A DNA stretch of 64,000 nt from Paraburkholderia acidisoli. Its GTDB lineage: Bacteria > Pseudomonadota > Gammaproteobacteria > Burkholderiales > Burkholderiaceae. A program made the position numbers and the translations under genes. Below are positions 40,447 to 50,309 of the stretch, piece by piece (the first letter of the stretch is position 1; each line of letters starts with the position of its first letter). The stretch spans positions 3,100,001 to 3,164,000 of the forward strand of contig NZ_CP046913.1 of NCBI RefSeq assembly GCF_009789675.1, given 5' to 3'. The notes under the pieces were generated by a model, which saw only the letters and a list, made by a program, of their open reading frames with translations, was not told the origin of the DNA and did no database searches.

Positions 40447-41595
40447 TTACTTGCCGCCCACGCTTTGCAGCGTCGTCCACTTGCCGTCGACGACCTTGTA
40501 CAGCGTGATGCCGCCGTTCTTCAGGTCGCCCTTCGCGTCGTACGCGAGATGCGACGTGGTGACGGCCTGCATGTCGGTCTTCGCGAGGAACGGCAGGTAC
40601 TTCGCCGGGTCCGTCGAGTTGGCCTTCTTCATGGCCGCGAACATGGCCATCGCGCCGTCGTAGGCGTACGGCGAGTACGTTTGCACGTCTTCGTTGAAGC
40701 GCTTCTTGTACTTCTCGACGTAGTCCTTGCCGCCAGGCATCTGGTCGAGCGGCAGGCCGGCGAGCGACGCCACCGTGCCGTTCGCCGCGTCGCCCGCGAT
40801 CTGCAGGAACGTGGGCGTGTGGACCATTTCGCCGCCCATCAGCGGGGCCTTGATGCCGAGCGACTTCATCTGCTTGACCATCGGCGCGGCTTGCGAGTCG
40901 GCGCCGCCGAAGTACACCAGATCCGGGTTCATCGCCTTCGCCTTCGTCAGGACCGACTTGAAGTCGACGGCCTTGTCGTTGGTGTATTCACGGTCGATGA
41001 TGTTGCCGCCCGCTGCCTTCGCGGCCTTCGTGAATTCGTCGGCGAGACCCTGGCCGTAAGCCGTGCGGTCGTCGATCACGACGATCTTCTTCAGACCGAG
41101 GTTCTTCACCGCGAACGTGCCCGCGACCGAACCTTGCTGCGTGTCCGAGGTCATCATGCGGAACGTGGTCTTGAAGCCTTGCTGCGTGTATTCGGGCGCC
41201 GTGGCCATGGCGATTTCGGGAATGCCCGCGTTCGCGTAGATGCGCGAAGCCGGGATCGTCGTGCCCGAGTTGAAGTGGCCGAGCATGCCCTTGATGCCGT
41301 CGTCGACGAGCTTCTGCGCGACGGTCGTGCCCGTGCGCGGGTCGGCCTGGTCGTCGGCCGAATCCAGCACGAAGTGCACCGGCTTGCCGCCGATCACCGG
41401 CTTTGTCGCGTTCATTTCTTCCACGGCGAGCGTGATGCCGTTCTGGAAGTCCTTGCCGTAGTGCGCCTGGGCGCCCGTCATCGGGCCGGCGAAACCAATC
41501 TTGACGTCGTCAGCCTGTTGCGCGTGCGCAGTCCCCGCCAGCGACACGGCCGCAACAAGCGTTGCGCCTGCCAGCTGCTTCATGGTGTGTTGCAT
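40447..41595 (-). CDS. Branched-chain amino-acid ABC transporter, periplasmic binding protein
   Basis: The 382-residue LivJ/LivK-type type I binding protein has a Sec signal peptide ending TAHAQ. Family motifs are VKIGFAGPMTGAQAHYGKDFQNGITLAVEEMN, GHFNSGTTIPASRIYANAGIPEI and DDRTAYGQGLADEF. It captures leucine, isoleucine, valine or a related compound in the periplasm. No permease or ATPase gene adjoins it, so it is an orphan component served by a transporter elsewhere. It begins with a strong AGGAGAAGC site and ends at a strong terminator. Confidence 0.93.
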   Translation of the reverse strand: MQHTMKQLAGATLVAAVSLAGTAHAQQADDVKIGFAGPMTGAQAHYGKDFQNGITLAVEEMNATKPVIGGKPVHFVLDSADDQADPRTGTTVAQKLVDDGIKGMLGHFNSGTTIPASRIYANAGIPEIAMATAPEYTQQGFKTTFRMMTSDTQQGSVAGTFAVKNLGLKKIVVIDDRTAYGQGLADEFTKAAKAAGGNIIDREYTNDKAVDFKSVLTKAKAMNPDLVYFGGADSQAAPMVKQMKSLGIKAPLMGGEMVHTPTFLQIAGDAANGTVASLAGLPLDQMPGGKDYVEKYKKRFNEDVQTYSPYAYDGAMAMFAAMKKANSTDPAKYLPFLAKTDMQAVTTSHLAYDAKGDLKNGGITLYKVVDGKWTTLQSVGGK

Positions 41596-41689
41596 TGCTT
41601 CTCCTTGGTACCAGGTATCGAATGAGCGGCTTTGGCGCGAGTGCCTTGCCGCTTCCTTGTCTTGAGACGACCGGTAGTATCGCTTGCGT

Positions 41690-44600
41690 TTAACCGATCG
41701 TCATCAAGTTTGCGTTGCCGCCTGCTGCTGCCGTATTCACGCTCACCGACCGTTCCGCGAGGAGACGTTCGAGCGCGTAATCTTCGTCGCCGTTGGCGAG
41801 CGCATGCGCCGCCACGCCTTGCACCGAGACGATCGGGCCGCCCCGCTTCGCCACTTCCTTCACGAGCGCGAGCAGCTCGTCGCTGTCGCCTTCGAACAGC
41901 ACGGCGTCATACGGCGACTCCGCGTTCTTCTTCACCGTTGCGTAGGCCTTGAGCGACGCGGGCAGCGCGCTTACCAGCGCCTCGCCCGCCGCGCCCTGGA
42001 ACAGCGCGCGATTGCCCGTGGCGATGGCCGCCGCGAGTTGCGCGCGCGCGCCGGTTGGCGTGGAGGGCACGCACAGCACCGTGCCGCGCGCCGACAGCGT
42101 GTAGGTGTTGCGCTCGCCCGTCGGGCCCGGCAGCACGGCCGTGGCGCCCGCGAGCACGTGTTCGAGATAGCCGTCGCAGCGCGCCGCGAGCGCGGGTTCG
42201 CGTTCGGCGATCAACCAGTCGCGCAGCGCGGTCAGCGCGGCGTGGGTGGACGGCGCCGCGGCCTTGTCGGCATCGGCTTGCGGTTGATCGACGATCAGCG
42301 CGTTGGCGAGCGACTTCGGCAAACCGGCCGGGCGCTTGGCCAGCAGACGCGACAGATACAGCGCGCCGCCCGCCTTCGGACCCGTGCCCGAAAGCCCTTC
42401 GCCGCCGAACGGCTGCACGCCCACCACGGCGCCAATCACGTTGCGGTTCACGTAGATGTTGCCCACGTGCGCGCGGCCCACCACGTGCGCGATGGTTTCG
42501 TCGATACGCGTGTGAATGCCGAGCGTGAGGCCGTAACCCGTTGCGCGAATCTGTTCGAGCAATTTGTCGAGCTGGCTGCGGCGATAGCGCACCACGTGCA
42601 GCACGGGGCCGAACACTTCGCGCTTGAGTTCGTCGATGCTGTCGAGTTCGATCAGCGTGGGCGGCACGAACGTGCCTTGCGCGCACGTGTCCGGCGCCAC
42701 CATCTGCGTGACCTTGCGGCCCTTCTCGCGCATGCCGCCCACGTGCGAGTCGATGCCGCGCTTCGCGTCCACGTCGATCACCGGACCCACGTCGGTCGAG
42801 AGACGGTCGGGGTTGCCCACCGCGAGTTCCTGCATCGCGCCCGTGAGCATTTCGAGCGTGCGATCGGCCACGTCGTCCTGCAGACACAGCACGCGCAGCG
42901 CCGAGCAACGCTGGCCCGCCGAGTCGAACGCGCTTTGCAGCACGTCGGCGACGACCTGTTCCGCGAGCGCCGACGAATCGACGATCATCGCGTTCTGGCC
43001 GCCCGTTTCGGCGATCAGCGGAATCGGCCGGCCTTCGGCGTCGAGCCGCTCGGACAGCGTCTTGTTGATGAGGCGCGCGACTTCGGTCGAACCCGTGAAC
43101 ATCACGGCGCGCGTGCGGTGGTCGGCGACCAGCGCGGCGCCCACGGTTTCGCCCGTGCCCGGCAGCAACTGCACGGCGCCCGACGGCACACCCGCTTCGC
43201 GCAGGATACGCACGGCTTGCGCGGCGATCAGCGGCGTTTGTTCGGCCGGCTTCGCGAGCACGGTGTTGCCGGCGGCGAGCGCGGCGGCCACCTGGCCCAT
43301 GAAGATCGCGAGCGGGAAGTTCCACGGGCTGATACACACGACCGGACCGAGCGGACGATGCGTGTCGTTCGAGAACTCGTCGCGGATCTGCGTGGAGTAA
43401 TAGCGCAGGAAGTCGATGGCTTCGCGAATTTCCGACACCGCGTTCGGCAGCGACTTGCCCGCTTCGCGCACGATCAGCCCCATCAGCGTGTGCATCTGCG
43501 CTTCGAGCAGGTCGGCGGCGCGCGCGAGGCAGTCGGCGCGCGCTTCCACGGGCGTGGCCTGCCAGATGGGCGCGGCGGCCACGGCGTGCGAAAGCGCGGC
43601 GCTCACGTGTTCGCTCGTCGCTTCCACCACGGTGCCCACGAGATCGCGATGATCGGCGGGATTGCGCACGTCGCGCGCAACACCTTCAGCGAGGTCGATG
43701 TCGGCGAGCATCGGCGCGGCGCGCCACGGATGATGCGCGCTCGCCAGCAGCGCCGAAGAGAGCGACGCGAGACGGTGCTCGTTCGACAGGTCGAGGCCCA
43801 TCGAGTTGAGACGCTCGCCGCCGAACAGCTCGCGCGGCAGCGGGATCTTCGTGTGCGGCGCGCCCGGCGGCACGACCTTCGCGGCGTCGTCCACGGGGTT
43901 CGTCACGAGTTCGGCAACGGGCACGGTTTCATCGGCGATACGGTTCACGAACGAGGTGTTCGCGCCGTTTTCGAGCAGGCGGCGCACGAGGTACGCGAGC
44001 AGCGTTTCGTGCGTGCCGACCGGCGCGTACACGCGGCACGGACGGTTCAGCTTGCCCTGCGAGAGCGGGCCCGTGACTTCTTCGTAGAGCGGCTCGCCCA
44101 TGCCGTGCAGGCACTGGAATTCGTACTGGCCGGGATAGTAGTTCTGACCCGCGAGGTGATAGATCGCCGAGAGCGTGTACGCGTTGTGCGTGGCGAACTG
44201 CGGATACACCGCGTCGGGCGCGCCGAGCAGCTTCTTCGCGCACGCGAGGTACGAGACGTCCGTATAGATCTTGCGCGTGTACACCGGATAGCCTTCGAGG
44301 CCGTCCACCTGCGCGCGCTTGATTTCGGTGTCCCAGTACGCGCCCTTCACGAGGCGCACCATGATGCGGTGACGGCTGCGGCGCGCGAGATCGACGATGT
44401 AATCGATCACGAACGGGCAACGCTTCTGATACGCCTGCACCACGAAACCGATGCCGTTCCAGCCCGCGAGTTCCGGGTCGAAGCAAAGCGCTTCGAGCAG
44501 GTCGAGCGAGAGTTCGAGACGGTCGGCTTCCTCGGCGTCGATATTGAGGCCGATGTCGTAGCGGCGCGCGAGAATCGCGAGCGCCCGCACGCGCGGCAGC

Positions 44601-45634
44601 AACTCGTTCATCGTGCGTTCCTGCTGCGCGCGCGAATAGCGGGCGTGCAGCGCGGAGAGCTTGATCGAGATGCCCGGACCTTCGTAGATGCCGCGCCCGC
44701 CCGCCGCCTTGCCGATAGCGTGAATCGCCTGCTCGTACGACGCGTAGTAACGCTGCGCGTCGGCTTCGGTGGTCGCGGCTTCGCCGAGCATGTCGTACGA
44801 GTAGCGGAAACCGCGCGCTTCGAACTTGCGGCTGTTGGCGAGCGCTTCGGAAATGTTCTCGCCCGTGACGAACTGCTCGCCCATCAGGCGCATGGCCATG
44901 TCCACGCCCTTGCGGATCAGCGGCTCGCCGCCCTTGCCGATCATGCGCGTAAGCGCCGACGACAAACCGGTCTCGCTGTTCGTGGTGACGAGCTTGCCCG
45001 TGATCATCAAGCCCCACGTGGCGGCGTTGACGAACAGCGACGGCGCGTGACCGACGTGCGACTTCCAGTCGCCCTTGCTGATCTTGTCGCGAATCAGCGC
45101 GTCGCGCGTGGCGCGGTCGGGAATACGCAGCAGCGCTTCGGCGAGGCACATCAGCGCGACGCCTTCCTGGCTGGAGAGCGAGAACTCGTGGATCAGGCCT
45201 TCCACGCCGCCGCCGGTGCGCTTCGCGCGCAGCGTTTCGACCAGCTTCGTGGCCAGTTTGGTGACGTCGCCGGTGAGATTGGCGGGCAGACGCGCCTCGC
45301 CGATCAGGAACGGCACGCACTCCGGTTCCGGGCGGCGGTACGCGGCGGTGATGGCCGCGCGCAGCACCGACTGCGGTTGCACGTTCTGGGCGAATTCGAG
45401 AAACGGATGCGAGGCCGCATCTTCGTCGTCGTGGGTAGCACCGTCGGCAAGATCGGTCGCGCCGACATGGCCGTTCAGTTCGGGCGGCAGCTGGCCGTGC
45501 TCGATCTTTTCGAGGTAGGCGAAGATCGCCTGCTTGATGAGCCAGTGCGGCGTGCGTTCGAGGCGCGTGGCGGCGTCCTTGAGCCGGGAGCGGAGGAGAT
45601 CGTCGACTTTGACGCCAAGTGTGGTGCTAGCCAT
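41690..45634 (-). CDS. putA: Trifunctional PutA: repressor, proline dehydrogenase and P5C dehydrogenase
   Basis: The 1314-residue protein oxidises proline to glutamate and, without proline, represses its own gene. Residues 1-50 are a ribbon-helix-helix domain (GVKVDDLLRSRLKDAATRLE). The FAD proline dehydrogenase barrel (about 250-560) has RLVKGAYWDTEIKRAQ and YEFQCLHGMGE. The aldehyde dehydrogenase region (about 650-1120) has VCISPWNFPLAIFMGQVAAAL, FTGSTEVA, AETGGQNAMIVDSS and the catalytic cysteine in SAGQRCSALRVL. A C-terminal domain follows, as in other long PutA proteins. Upstream lies an inverted pair of GTTGCA boxes, the core known for E. coli PutA operators. Confidence 0.97.
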   Translation of the reverse strand: MASTTLGVKVDDLLRSRLKDAATRLERTPHWLIKQAIFAYLEKIEHGQLPPELNGHVGATDLADGATHDDEDAASHPFLEFAQNVQPQSVLRAAITAAYRRPEPECVPFLIGEARLPANLTGDVTKLATKLVETLRAKRTGGGVEGLIHEFSLSSQEGVALMCLAEALLRIPDRATRDALIRDKISKGDWKSHVGHAPSLFVNAATWGLMITGKLVTTNSETGLSSALTRMIGKGGEPLIRKGVDMAMRLMGEQFVTGENISEALANSRKFEARGFRYSYDMLGEAATTEADAQRYYASYEQAIHAIGKAAGGRGIYEGPGISIKLSALHARYSRAQQERTMNELLPRVRALAILARRYDIGLNIDAEEADRLELSLDLLEALCFDPELAGWNGIGFVVQAYQKRCPFVIDYIVDLARRSRHRIMVRLVKGAYWDTEIKRAQVDGLEGYPVYTRKIYTDVSYLACAKKLLGAPDAVYPQFATHNAYTLSAIYHLAGQNYYPGQYEFQCLHGMGEPLYEEVTGPLSQGKLNRPCRVYAPVGTHETLLAYLVRRLLENGANTSFVNRIADETVPVAELVTNPVDDAAKVVPPGAPHTKIPLPRELFGGERLNSMGLDLSNEHRLASLSSALLASAHHPWRAAPMLADIDLAEGVARDVRNPADHRDLVGTVVEATSEHVSAALSHAVAAAPIWQATPVEARADCLARAADLLEAQMHTLMGLIVREAGKSLPNAVSEIREAIDFLRYYSTQIRDEFSNDTHRPLGPVVCISPWNFPLAIFMGQVAAALAAGNTVLAKPAEQTPLIAAQAVRILREAGVPSGAVQLLPGTGETVGAALVADHRTRAVMFTGSTEVARLINKTLSERLDAEGRPIPLIAETGGQNAMIVDSSALAEQVVADVLQSAFDSAGQRCSALRVLCLQDDVADRTLEMLTGAMQELAVGNPDRLSTDVGPVIDVDAKRGIDSHVGGMREKGRKVTQMVAPDTCAQGTFVPPTLIELDSIDELKREVFGPVLHVVRYRRSQLDKLLEQIRATGYGLTLGIHTRIDETIAHVVGRAHVGNIYVNRNVIGAVVGVQPFGGEGLSGTGPKAGGALYLSRLLAKRPAGLPKSLANALIVDQPQADADKAAAPSTHAALTALRDWLIAEREPALAARCDGYLEHVLAGATAVLPGPTGERNTYTLSARGTVLCVPSTPTGARAQLAAAIATGNRALFQGAAGEALVSALPASLKAYATVKKNAESPYDAVLFEGDSDELLALVKEVAKRGGPIVSVQGVAAHALANGDEDYALERLLAERSVSVNTAAAGGNANLMTIG

Positions 45635-45708
45635 GTTTCCTTCGTATGCCGGCGAACCTCACCGGCGGTGACTGAAAAGTTGGCGAATCGTAACCCTCCA
45701 ATTAAAAA

Positions 45709-45739
45709 GGTGCAACCAGTCAATGCGATTGGTTGCACC
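45709..45739. promoter_or_regulatory. Putative PutA operator (inverted GTTGCA repeat)
   Basis: Perfect 10-base arms GGTGCAACCA / TGGTTGCACC with an 11-base spacer lie 75 bases upstream of putA. Each arm contains GTTGCA, the core bound by E. coli PutA, in opposite orientation. Autoregulation is the natural reading. Confidence 0.65.
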
Positions 45740-45927
45740 CCGTTGTAACCCGCGCGCAGCCTGGGTTTCCAGCCAATGCCCGCGCGCCGGGCGGCGCCGG
45801 TTGCGCTCAGTGTTTTCCCTGGCCACAAAGTTTTGCGGACAACCCTAATCCATTCCCGCGCGTTGCCGTTATACAGGCAAGACGGGGGTTGTTCGATCCA
45901 AAAAAAAGATCGTAGGGCGAGGACCAA

Positions 45928-46080
45928 ATGGAAAAGCTGATGGTAATTGCGGGAATCTGGGCGCTGTGCGCGTTGTGTATCGTCATGTTCATGCGCGGCG
46001 CGACCGCGCCGACGACGCGTCGCCTAAGCCCCGCGCGCGTGAAAACCGGTGAAACGGTGCATCACGCCGAGCAGCAATAA
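45928..46080 (+). CDS. Small single-pass membrane protein (50 aa)
   Basis: The 50-codon gene begins MEKLMVIAGIWALCALCIVM, a single hydrophobic helix, followed by a basic tail FMRGATAPTTRRLSPARVK. A good GGCGAGGA site lies about seven bases before the ATG. It is divergent from putA and converges with priA. No family is recognised. Confidence 0.65.
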   Translation: MEKLMVIAGIWALCALCIVMFMRGATAPTTRRLSPARVKTGETVHHAEQQ

Positions 46081-46180
46081 GCGGGCAGCTACCACCAGCT
46101 CGCGCACGGGCGGCGGCGTTGCACCGCCGCCCGTGCGCGGCTTCCTGCGGTGGCGCCGTTTCGGCGCGCCGCCCGAGCCG

Positions 46181-48448
46181 CTAGATGTCGAGCGGATCGA
46201 CTTCGAGATTCCAGCGCAGCACGCCGCTGCCCGCGCGATTGGCGCGCAACAGGGGCAGCCATGCGCGCAGCGTCGCCTGCAGCGCGGCGCGCGACTGACT
46301 TTCCACCAGTAATTGCGCGCGATGCGCGTTCATCACCTTGACGATGGTCAGCGGCACCGCGTCGTAGACCGTCACGCGCCCGGCGGCGGGCAAGGTGGCG
46401 AGCGCCTCGGCGCCTTGCGCGAGAAACGCGAGCGCGGCCTCCAGCGTGCGCCCCTCGGCGCGCAGCAGCGCCTGATAGACGAACGGCGGCAGATGCGCGT
46501 CGCGGCGCTCGGCCAGCGTCGTATTGGCGAATCCCACGTAATCCTGCCGGGCCAGCGCGTGATAGAGCGCATGGCGCGGATAACGCGTCTGCACGATCAC
46601 TTCGCCGGGCAAACCTGCCCGCCCCGCGCGGCCGCTCACCTGCATCAACTGCGCGAACAGGCGCTCGCTCGCCCGGAAGTCGTGCGAGAACAGCGCGTTG
46701 TCGGCGTTGAGCACGCCCACCAGCGAGACGCGCTGGAAATCGTGCCCCTTCGCGATCATCTGCGTGCCCACCAGAATGTCCACGTCGCCCGCGTGCACGT
46801 CGGAAAAGAGCGCCTGCGCGCTGCCCTTGCGGCGCGTGCTGTCCGCGTCGATCCGCAACACGCGCGCGCCCGGCACCGCGCTCGCGAGCGCCTCCTCGAT
46901 CCGCTGCGTGCCGCGGCCCATCGGCGCGATGTCGACATTGCCGCATTCGGGGCACGAATGCGGAATGCGCGCTTCCCAGCCGCAGTGATGACAGCGCAGC
47001 GCGCGCTCGGGCTTGTGCAGCACGACGTAGGCGCTGCAGCGCGGGCAGCCCGCGACCCAGCCGCACGCGTCGCACGCGAGCGTGGGCGCGTAGCCGCGGC
47101 GGTTCAGGAAGATCAGGCTTTGCTCGCCGCGTTCGAGGCGTGCCTTCATCGCGGCGACCAGCGGGCCGGACAGCCCTTCGAACGAAGCACGGCCGCGCCG
47201 CCGCTCCTCTTCCAGATCGATCAGACGCACGCTCGGCAACACCGCGTCGGCCACGGCGCGGCGCGCGAGCGTAAGGCGCGTGTAGCGGCCCTGATCGGCC
47301 TGCCACCAGCTTTCGAGCGAAGGCGTGGCCGACCCGAGCACGACGGCAATATCGAGCTGCTTGGCGCGCCACACGGCCAGATCGCGCGCCGAATAACGCA
47401 AGCCTTCCTGCTGCTTGTAGGCGGGGTCGTGTTCCTCGTCCACCACGATCATCGCCAGCTTCGGCAGCGAGGCCAGCACGGCGAGGCGCGTACCGAGCAC
47501 GATGCGCGCGCGGCCCGTGTGCGCGGCGAGCCAGTGGCGCGCGCGTTCGCCTTCGGCGAGACCGCTGTGCAACGTGACGATGGCGTCGTTGGCGAGCGTG
47601 GCCGCGAAGCGCGTGCGAAACGCCGCCTCGAACTGCGGCGTGAGATTGATTTCGGGGACGAGAACCAGCGCCTGGGCCTCGGGTTCGCGCGCCAGCAGCG
47701 CCGCGAGCGCGCGCAGATACACCTCGGTCTTGCCGCTGCCCGTCACGCCGTGCAGCAGGAACGGCGCGAAGCCGCGCGCGGCGCCGATCGCCTCGACGGC
47801 GGCGGCCTGCTCGTCGCTCAGGCGCGGCACGGTCACGGCCGGTGGGGTGGCTTCGGCTTGCGTCGCGCGGTTGGCGGCCGTGCCCATTTCGACGACGTCG
47901 TGCACGACCCAGCCCGCCTCGCGCCACGCGTCGAGCGTGGCGATCGCCTTGGGATGCAGCGCGCGCGCCTGCGCGGGATCCAGCTCGCCGCGCTCCGCCA
48001 GTTCCTGCGCGAGACGGCGCAGCGCCTGGGCGCGCGCGGGCAGGGCCTCGGGCAGCGCGGCGCGGCCGGCCTCCGAGAGCCGGTAACGCTCCTCGGGCGC
48101 GAGCAGCCGCGCCCAGCGCGACGGATCGCGCAGCGCCTGCGGCAAGGCGGGCAGCGCGACTTCGCCCAGACCGCGCTGGTAGTAATCGGCGGCAAAAGCG
48201 GTCAGTGCGAGCCATTGCGGCGAGAGCGGCGGGCACGCGGTGCACAGCGCCAGCACGTCGCGGAGCTTGGCCGCGGGTACGTCACTGTGAGCGCTCACTT
48301 CGCAGATCAAACCGACAACATCGCGCCGCCCGAACGGCACGCGCACCAGCATGCCGGGCTCGGCGGGACCGGCATCGTGCGCCATCCGGTAGTCGTAAAG
48401 CGCCGACGACGGATGATCCAGCGCAACGCGTACGAAACCCGCGTTCAT
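46181..48448 (-). CDS. priA: Primosomal protein N' (replication restart helicase PriA)
   Basis: The protein has 755 residues from the ATG at 48448. It recognises stalled forks and restarts replication. The N-terminal 3'-DNA-binding domain begins FVRVALDHPSSALYDY. The helicase has Walker A GVTGSGKTEVYLRAL, DEEHD, LGSATPSLES and LIFLNRRGYAP. Zinc-binding cysteines appear as CDACGWVAGCPRC and CHHCGWEARIPHSCPEC. It is transcribed alone. Confidence 0.96.
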   Translation of the reverse strand: MNAGFVRVALDHPSSALYDYRMAHDAGPAEPGMLVRVPFGRRDVVGLICEVSAHSDVPAAKLRDVLALCTACPPLSPQWLALTAFAADYYQRGLGEVALPALPQALRDPSRWARLLAPEERYRLSEAGRAALPEALPARAQALRRLAQELAERGELDPAQARALHPKAIATLDAWREAGWVVHDVVEMGTAANRATQAEATPPAVTVPRLSDEQAAAVEAIGAARGFAPFLLHGVTGSGKTEVYLRALAALLAREPEAQALVLVPEINLTPQFEAAFRTRFAATLANDAIVTLHSGLAEGERARHWLAAHTGRARIVLGTRLAVLASLPKLAMIVVDEEHDPAYKQQEGLRYSARDLAVWRAKQLDIAVVLGSATPSLESWWQADQGRYTRLTLARRAVADAVLPSVRLIDLEEERRRGRASFEGLSGPLVAAMKARLERGEQSLIFLNRRGYAPTLACDACGWVAGCPRCSAYVVLHKPERALRCHHCGWEARIPHSCPECGNVDIAPMGRGTQRIEEALASAVPGARVLRIDADSTRRKGSAQALFSDVHAGDVDILVGTQMIAKGHDFQRVSLVGVLNADNALFSHDFRASERLFAQLMQVSGRAGRAGLPGEVIVQTRYPRHALYHALARQDYVGFANTTLAERRDAHLPPFVYQALLRAEGRTLEAALAFLAQGAEALATLPAAGRVTVYDAVPLTIVKVMNAHRAQLLVESQSRAALQATLRAWLPLLRANRAGSGVLRWNLEVDPLDI

Positions 48449-48874
48449 GCCCCAATCTCCGCGTTTTTCCGTGCGCAGGCGCACCGACGCCCCAACTTAA
48501 AGTAGAACTTGAGATTCGGCGCTAAGTTTTGGATTCCGCAGAACAATCGCGCCCCCGAATCTGCGCCTGTGGATAACTTTGTTGAGAACTCCGGCCCGCG
48601 CGCTTTGGGAAGCTTGCGCGGGGCCATTATGTGGGATACCGCACAGAACGCCGTGGAGCGCCGAAAGCCTTATCTGTCAAGGGTCTGATTGATTCTGCAC
48701 AGCGCTCCATCAGCCTTTGCGACGATCTTTCGATCTTGCGCGCCGCAACGAGAGAAGTGTGCATAAGTCAAGTCTTGACAGACTCGCGAAGCCGGCTGGG
48801 CGGCCTCTTTAGCCCGGTCTTACCCTGAGACCCAGAGCCCAGCGCGCTGCGCCGCAGCAAAATGCCACAGCGCG
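48449..48874. other. Intergenic region priA / hemE with a DnaA-box match
   Basis: This 426-base gap lies between two minus-strand genes. It contains a perfect DnaA-box sequence TGTGGATAA (48568-48576) and GTCAAGTCTTGACAGAC (48767-48783), which includes a 6-bp inverted repeat around one base. The stretch is less GC-rich than the genes. No ORF is convincing. Confidence 0.5.
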
Positions 48875-49966
48875 TCAGACCGATCCGGCACGCAAAGCGC
48901 GGCTATGACGATGCACCTCGTCGACCAGTTCCGCGACGCTTTCGGGCGGCGTGAACTGCGAGATGCCGTGCCCCAGATTGAACACGTGGCCGGGATGCGC
49001 GCCGTAGCTGTTCAGTACCGAGCGGGCCTGCTCGCGAATCGCCGCGGGCGAGGCGAACAGCACATTCGGGTCGAGATTGCCCTGCAGCGCCACGCGGTCG
49101 CCCACGCGTTCGCGCGCGCGGCCGAGATTGACGGTCCAGTCGAGCCCGACCGCGTCCACGCCCGTGTTGGCGATTTCGTCGAGCCACAGGCCGCCGCCCT
49201 TCGTGAAGGTGATGACCGGCACGCGCGCGCCGTCGTGCTCACGTTTGAGCGCCGCCACCACGCGCGCGATGTACGCGAGCGAGAAGCGCTGATAAATGCC
49301 GTCGGCGAGCGCGCCGCCCCACGTGTCGAAGATCATCACGGCCTGGGCGCCCGCTTCGATCTGTGCGTTCAGATACGCCGCCACGGCCTGCGCGTTGACT
49401 TCGAGAATGCGCTCCATGAGGTCGGGGCGCGCGTACAGCATCGACTTGACGGTGCGGAAGTCGTCCGAGCCGCCGCCTTCGACCATGTAGCAGGCGAGCG
49501 TCCACGGGCTGCCCGAGAAGCCGATCAGCGGCACGCGCTGACGCCCTTCGCCGTCGGTCAGTGCGCGGCGAATCGCGCGCACGGCGTCGGTCACGTAGCC
49601 GAGCGTTGCGTCGATGTCGGGCACCGCGAGGCGCGCCACATCGGCTTCGGTCCGCACCGGATGCGCGAACTTCGGGCCCTCGCCCGCCTGAAACGACAGG
49701 CCGAGCCCCATGGCGTCGGGAATCGTCAGGATGTCGGAGAACAGGATCGCGGCGTCGAGCGGATAGCGTTCGAGCGGCTGGAGCGTCACCTCGGTCGCGT
49801 AGTCGGGATTCTTCGCGAGACCGAGAAAGCTCCCCGCGCGGCTGCGCGTGGCGTTGTACTCCGGCAGATAGCGGCCGGCCTGGCGCATCAGCCAGATCGG
49901 CGTGTAGTCGGTCGGCTGGCGCAGGAGCGCGCGCAGGAAGGTGTCGTTCAGGAGAGTTTGGGCCAC
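48875..49966 (-). CDS. hemE: Uroporphyrinogen III decarboxylase
   Basis: The enzyme removes four acetate carboxyls from uroporphyrinogen III to give coproporphyrinogen III in haem synthesis. The N-terminus after the GTG start ([16 protein letters not shown]) leads to the signature [15 protein letters not shown], then [31 protein letters not shown] and [15 protein letters not shown]. The GTG at 49966 gives 363 residues and fits relatives; a TTG at 50005 in frame is the alternative. Neither has a strong ribosome-binding site. Confidence 0.95.
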   Translation of the reverse strand: MAQTLLNDTFLRALLRQPTDYTPIWLMRQAGRYLPEYNATRSRAGSFLGLAKNPDYATEVTLQPLERYPLDAAILFSDILTIPDAMGLGLSFQAGEGPKFAHPVRTEADVARLAVPDIDATLGYVTDAVRAIRRALTDGEGRQRVPLIGFSGSPWTLACYMVEGGGSDDFRTVKSMLYARPDLMERILEVNAQAVAAYLNAQIEAGAQAVMIFDTWGGALADGIYQRFSLAYIARVVAALKREHDGARVPVITFTKGGGLWLDEIANTGVDAVGLDWTVNLGRARERVGDRVALQGNLDPNVLFASPAAIREQARSVLNSYGAHPGHVFNLGHGISQFTPPESVAELVDEVHRHSRALRAGSV

Positions 49967-50080
49967 GTGCGGAAGCGCGCCGAGCGCGTCGGAATCGGAA
50001 AGCAAGCGGGCATTTTACCGGAGCGACTGGCGAAGCGCGGCCCGCGAGGATGGCCCCGATAAATGCGGCGAAACGGCGCG

Positions 50081-50113
50081 GCACCTCTTGCGCACCTCTT
50101 GCGCACCTCTTGC
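50081..50113. repeat. 11-bp tandem repeat, three perfect copies
   Basis: The unit GCACCTCTTGC is repeated three times without mismatch in the hemE upstream region. Confidence 0.85.
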
Positions 50114-50190
50114 GCGGCCCGACGCGCGAATCGCGTCGCGGGCATGACCGCCGCGATCGCCGTGCACCGGGCCCTCAGGTAAGTCCGTGC

Positions 50191-50219
50191 TTAACCGCCG
50201 CGCGGGCGCGGGCTATCAT
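50191..50219 (+). promoter_or_regulatory. Sigma-70-like promoter of the PheC-like gene
   Basis: TTAACC, a 17-base spacer and TATCAT (4/6 and 5/6 matches) lie about 90 bases before the ATG. Confidence 0.55.
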
Positions 50220-50309
50220 CAAGCGCCTTTCCGAACCATTACACGAATCAAAACGACGTCGATCGCGCGTTCGCGCCCGCATCGACCTGCGCATCCTGGA
50301 GACGACCCG

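Larger units (their letters stand above)
49967..50309. other. Intergenic region hemE / pheC-like gene
   Basis: This 343-base divergent gap contains three perfect copies of an 11-bp unit (50081-50113) and the promoter of the plus-strand gene (50191-50219). Nothing else is identified. Confidence 0.5.

Noticed and set aside
41684..45748. 1354-codon plus-strand frame opposite putA
   Set aside because: Shadow of putA, with low-complexity Arg/His/Ala composition.
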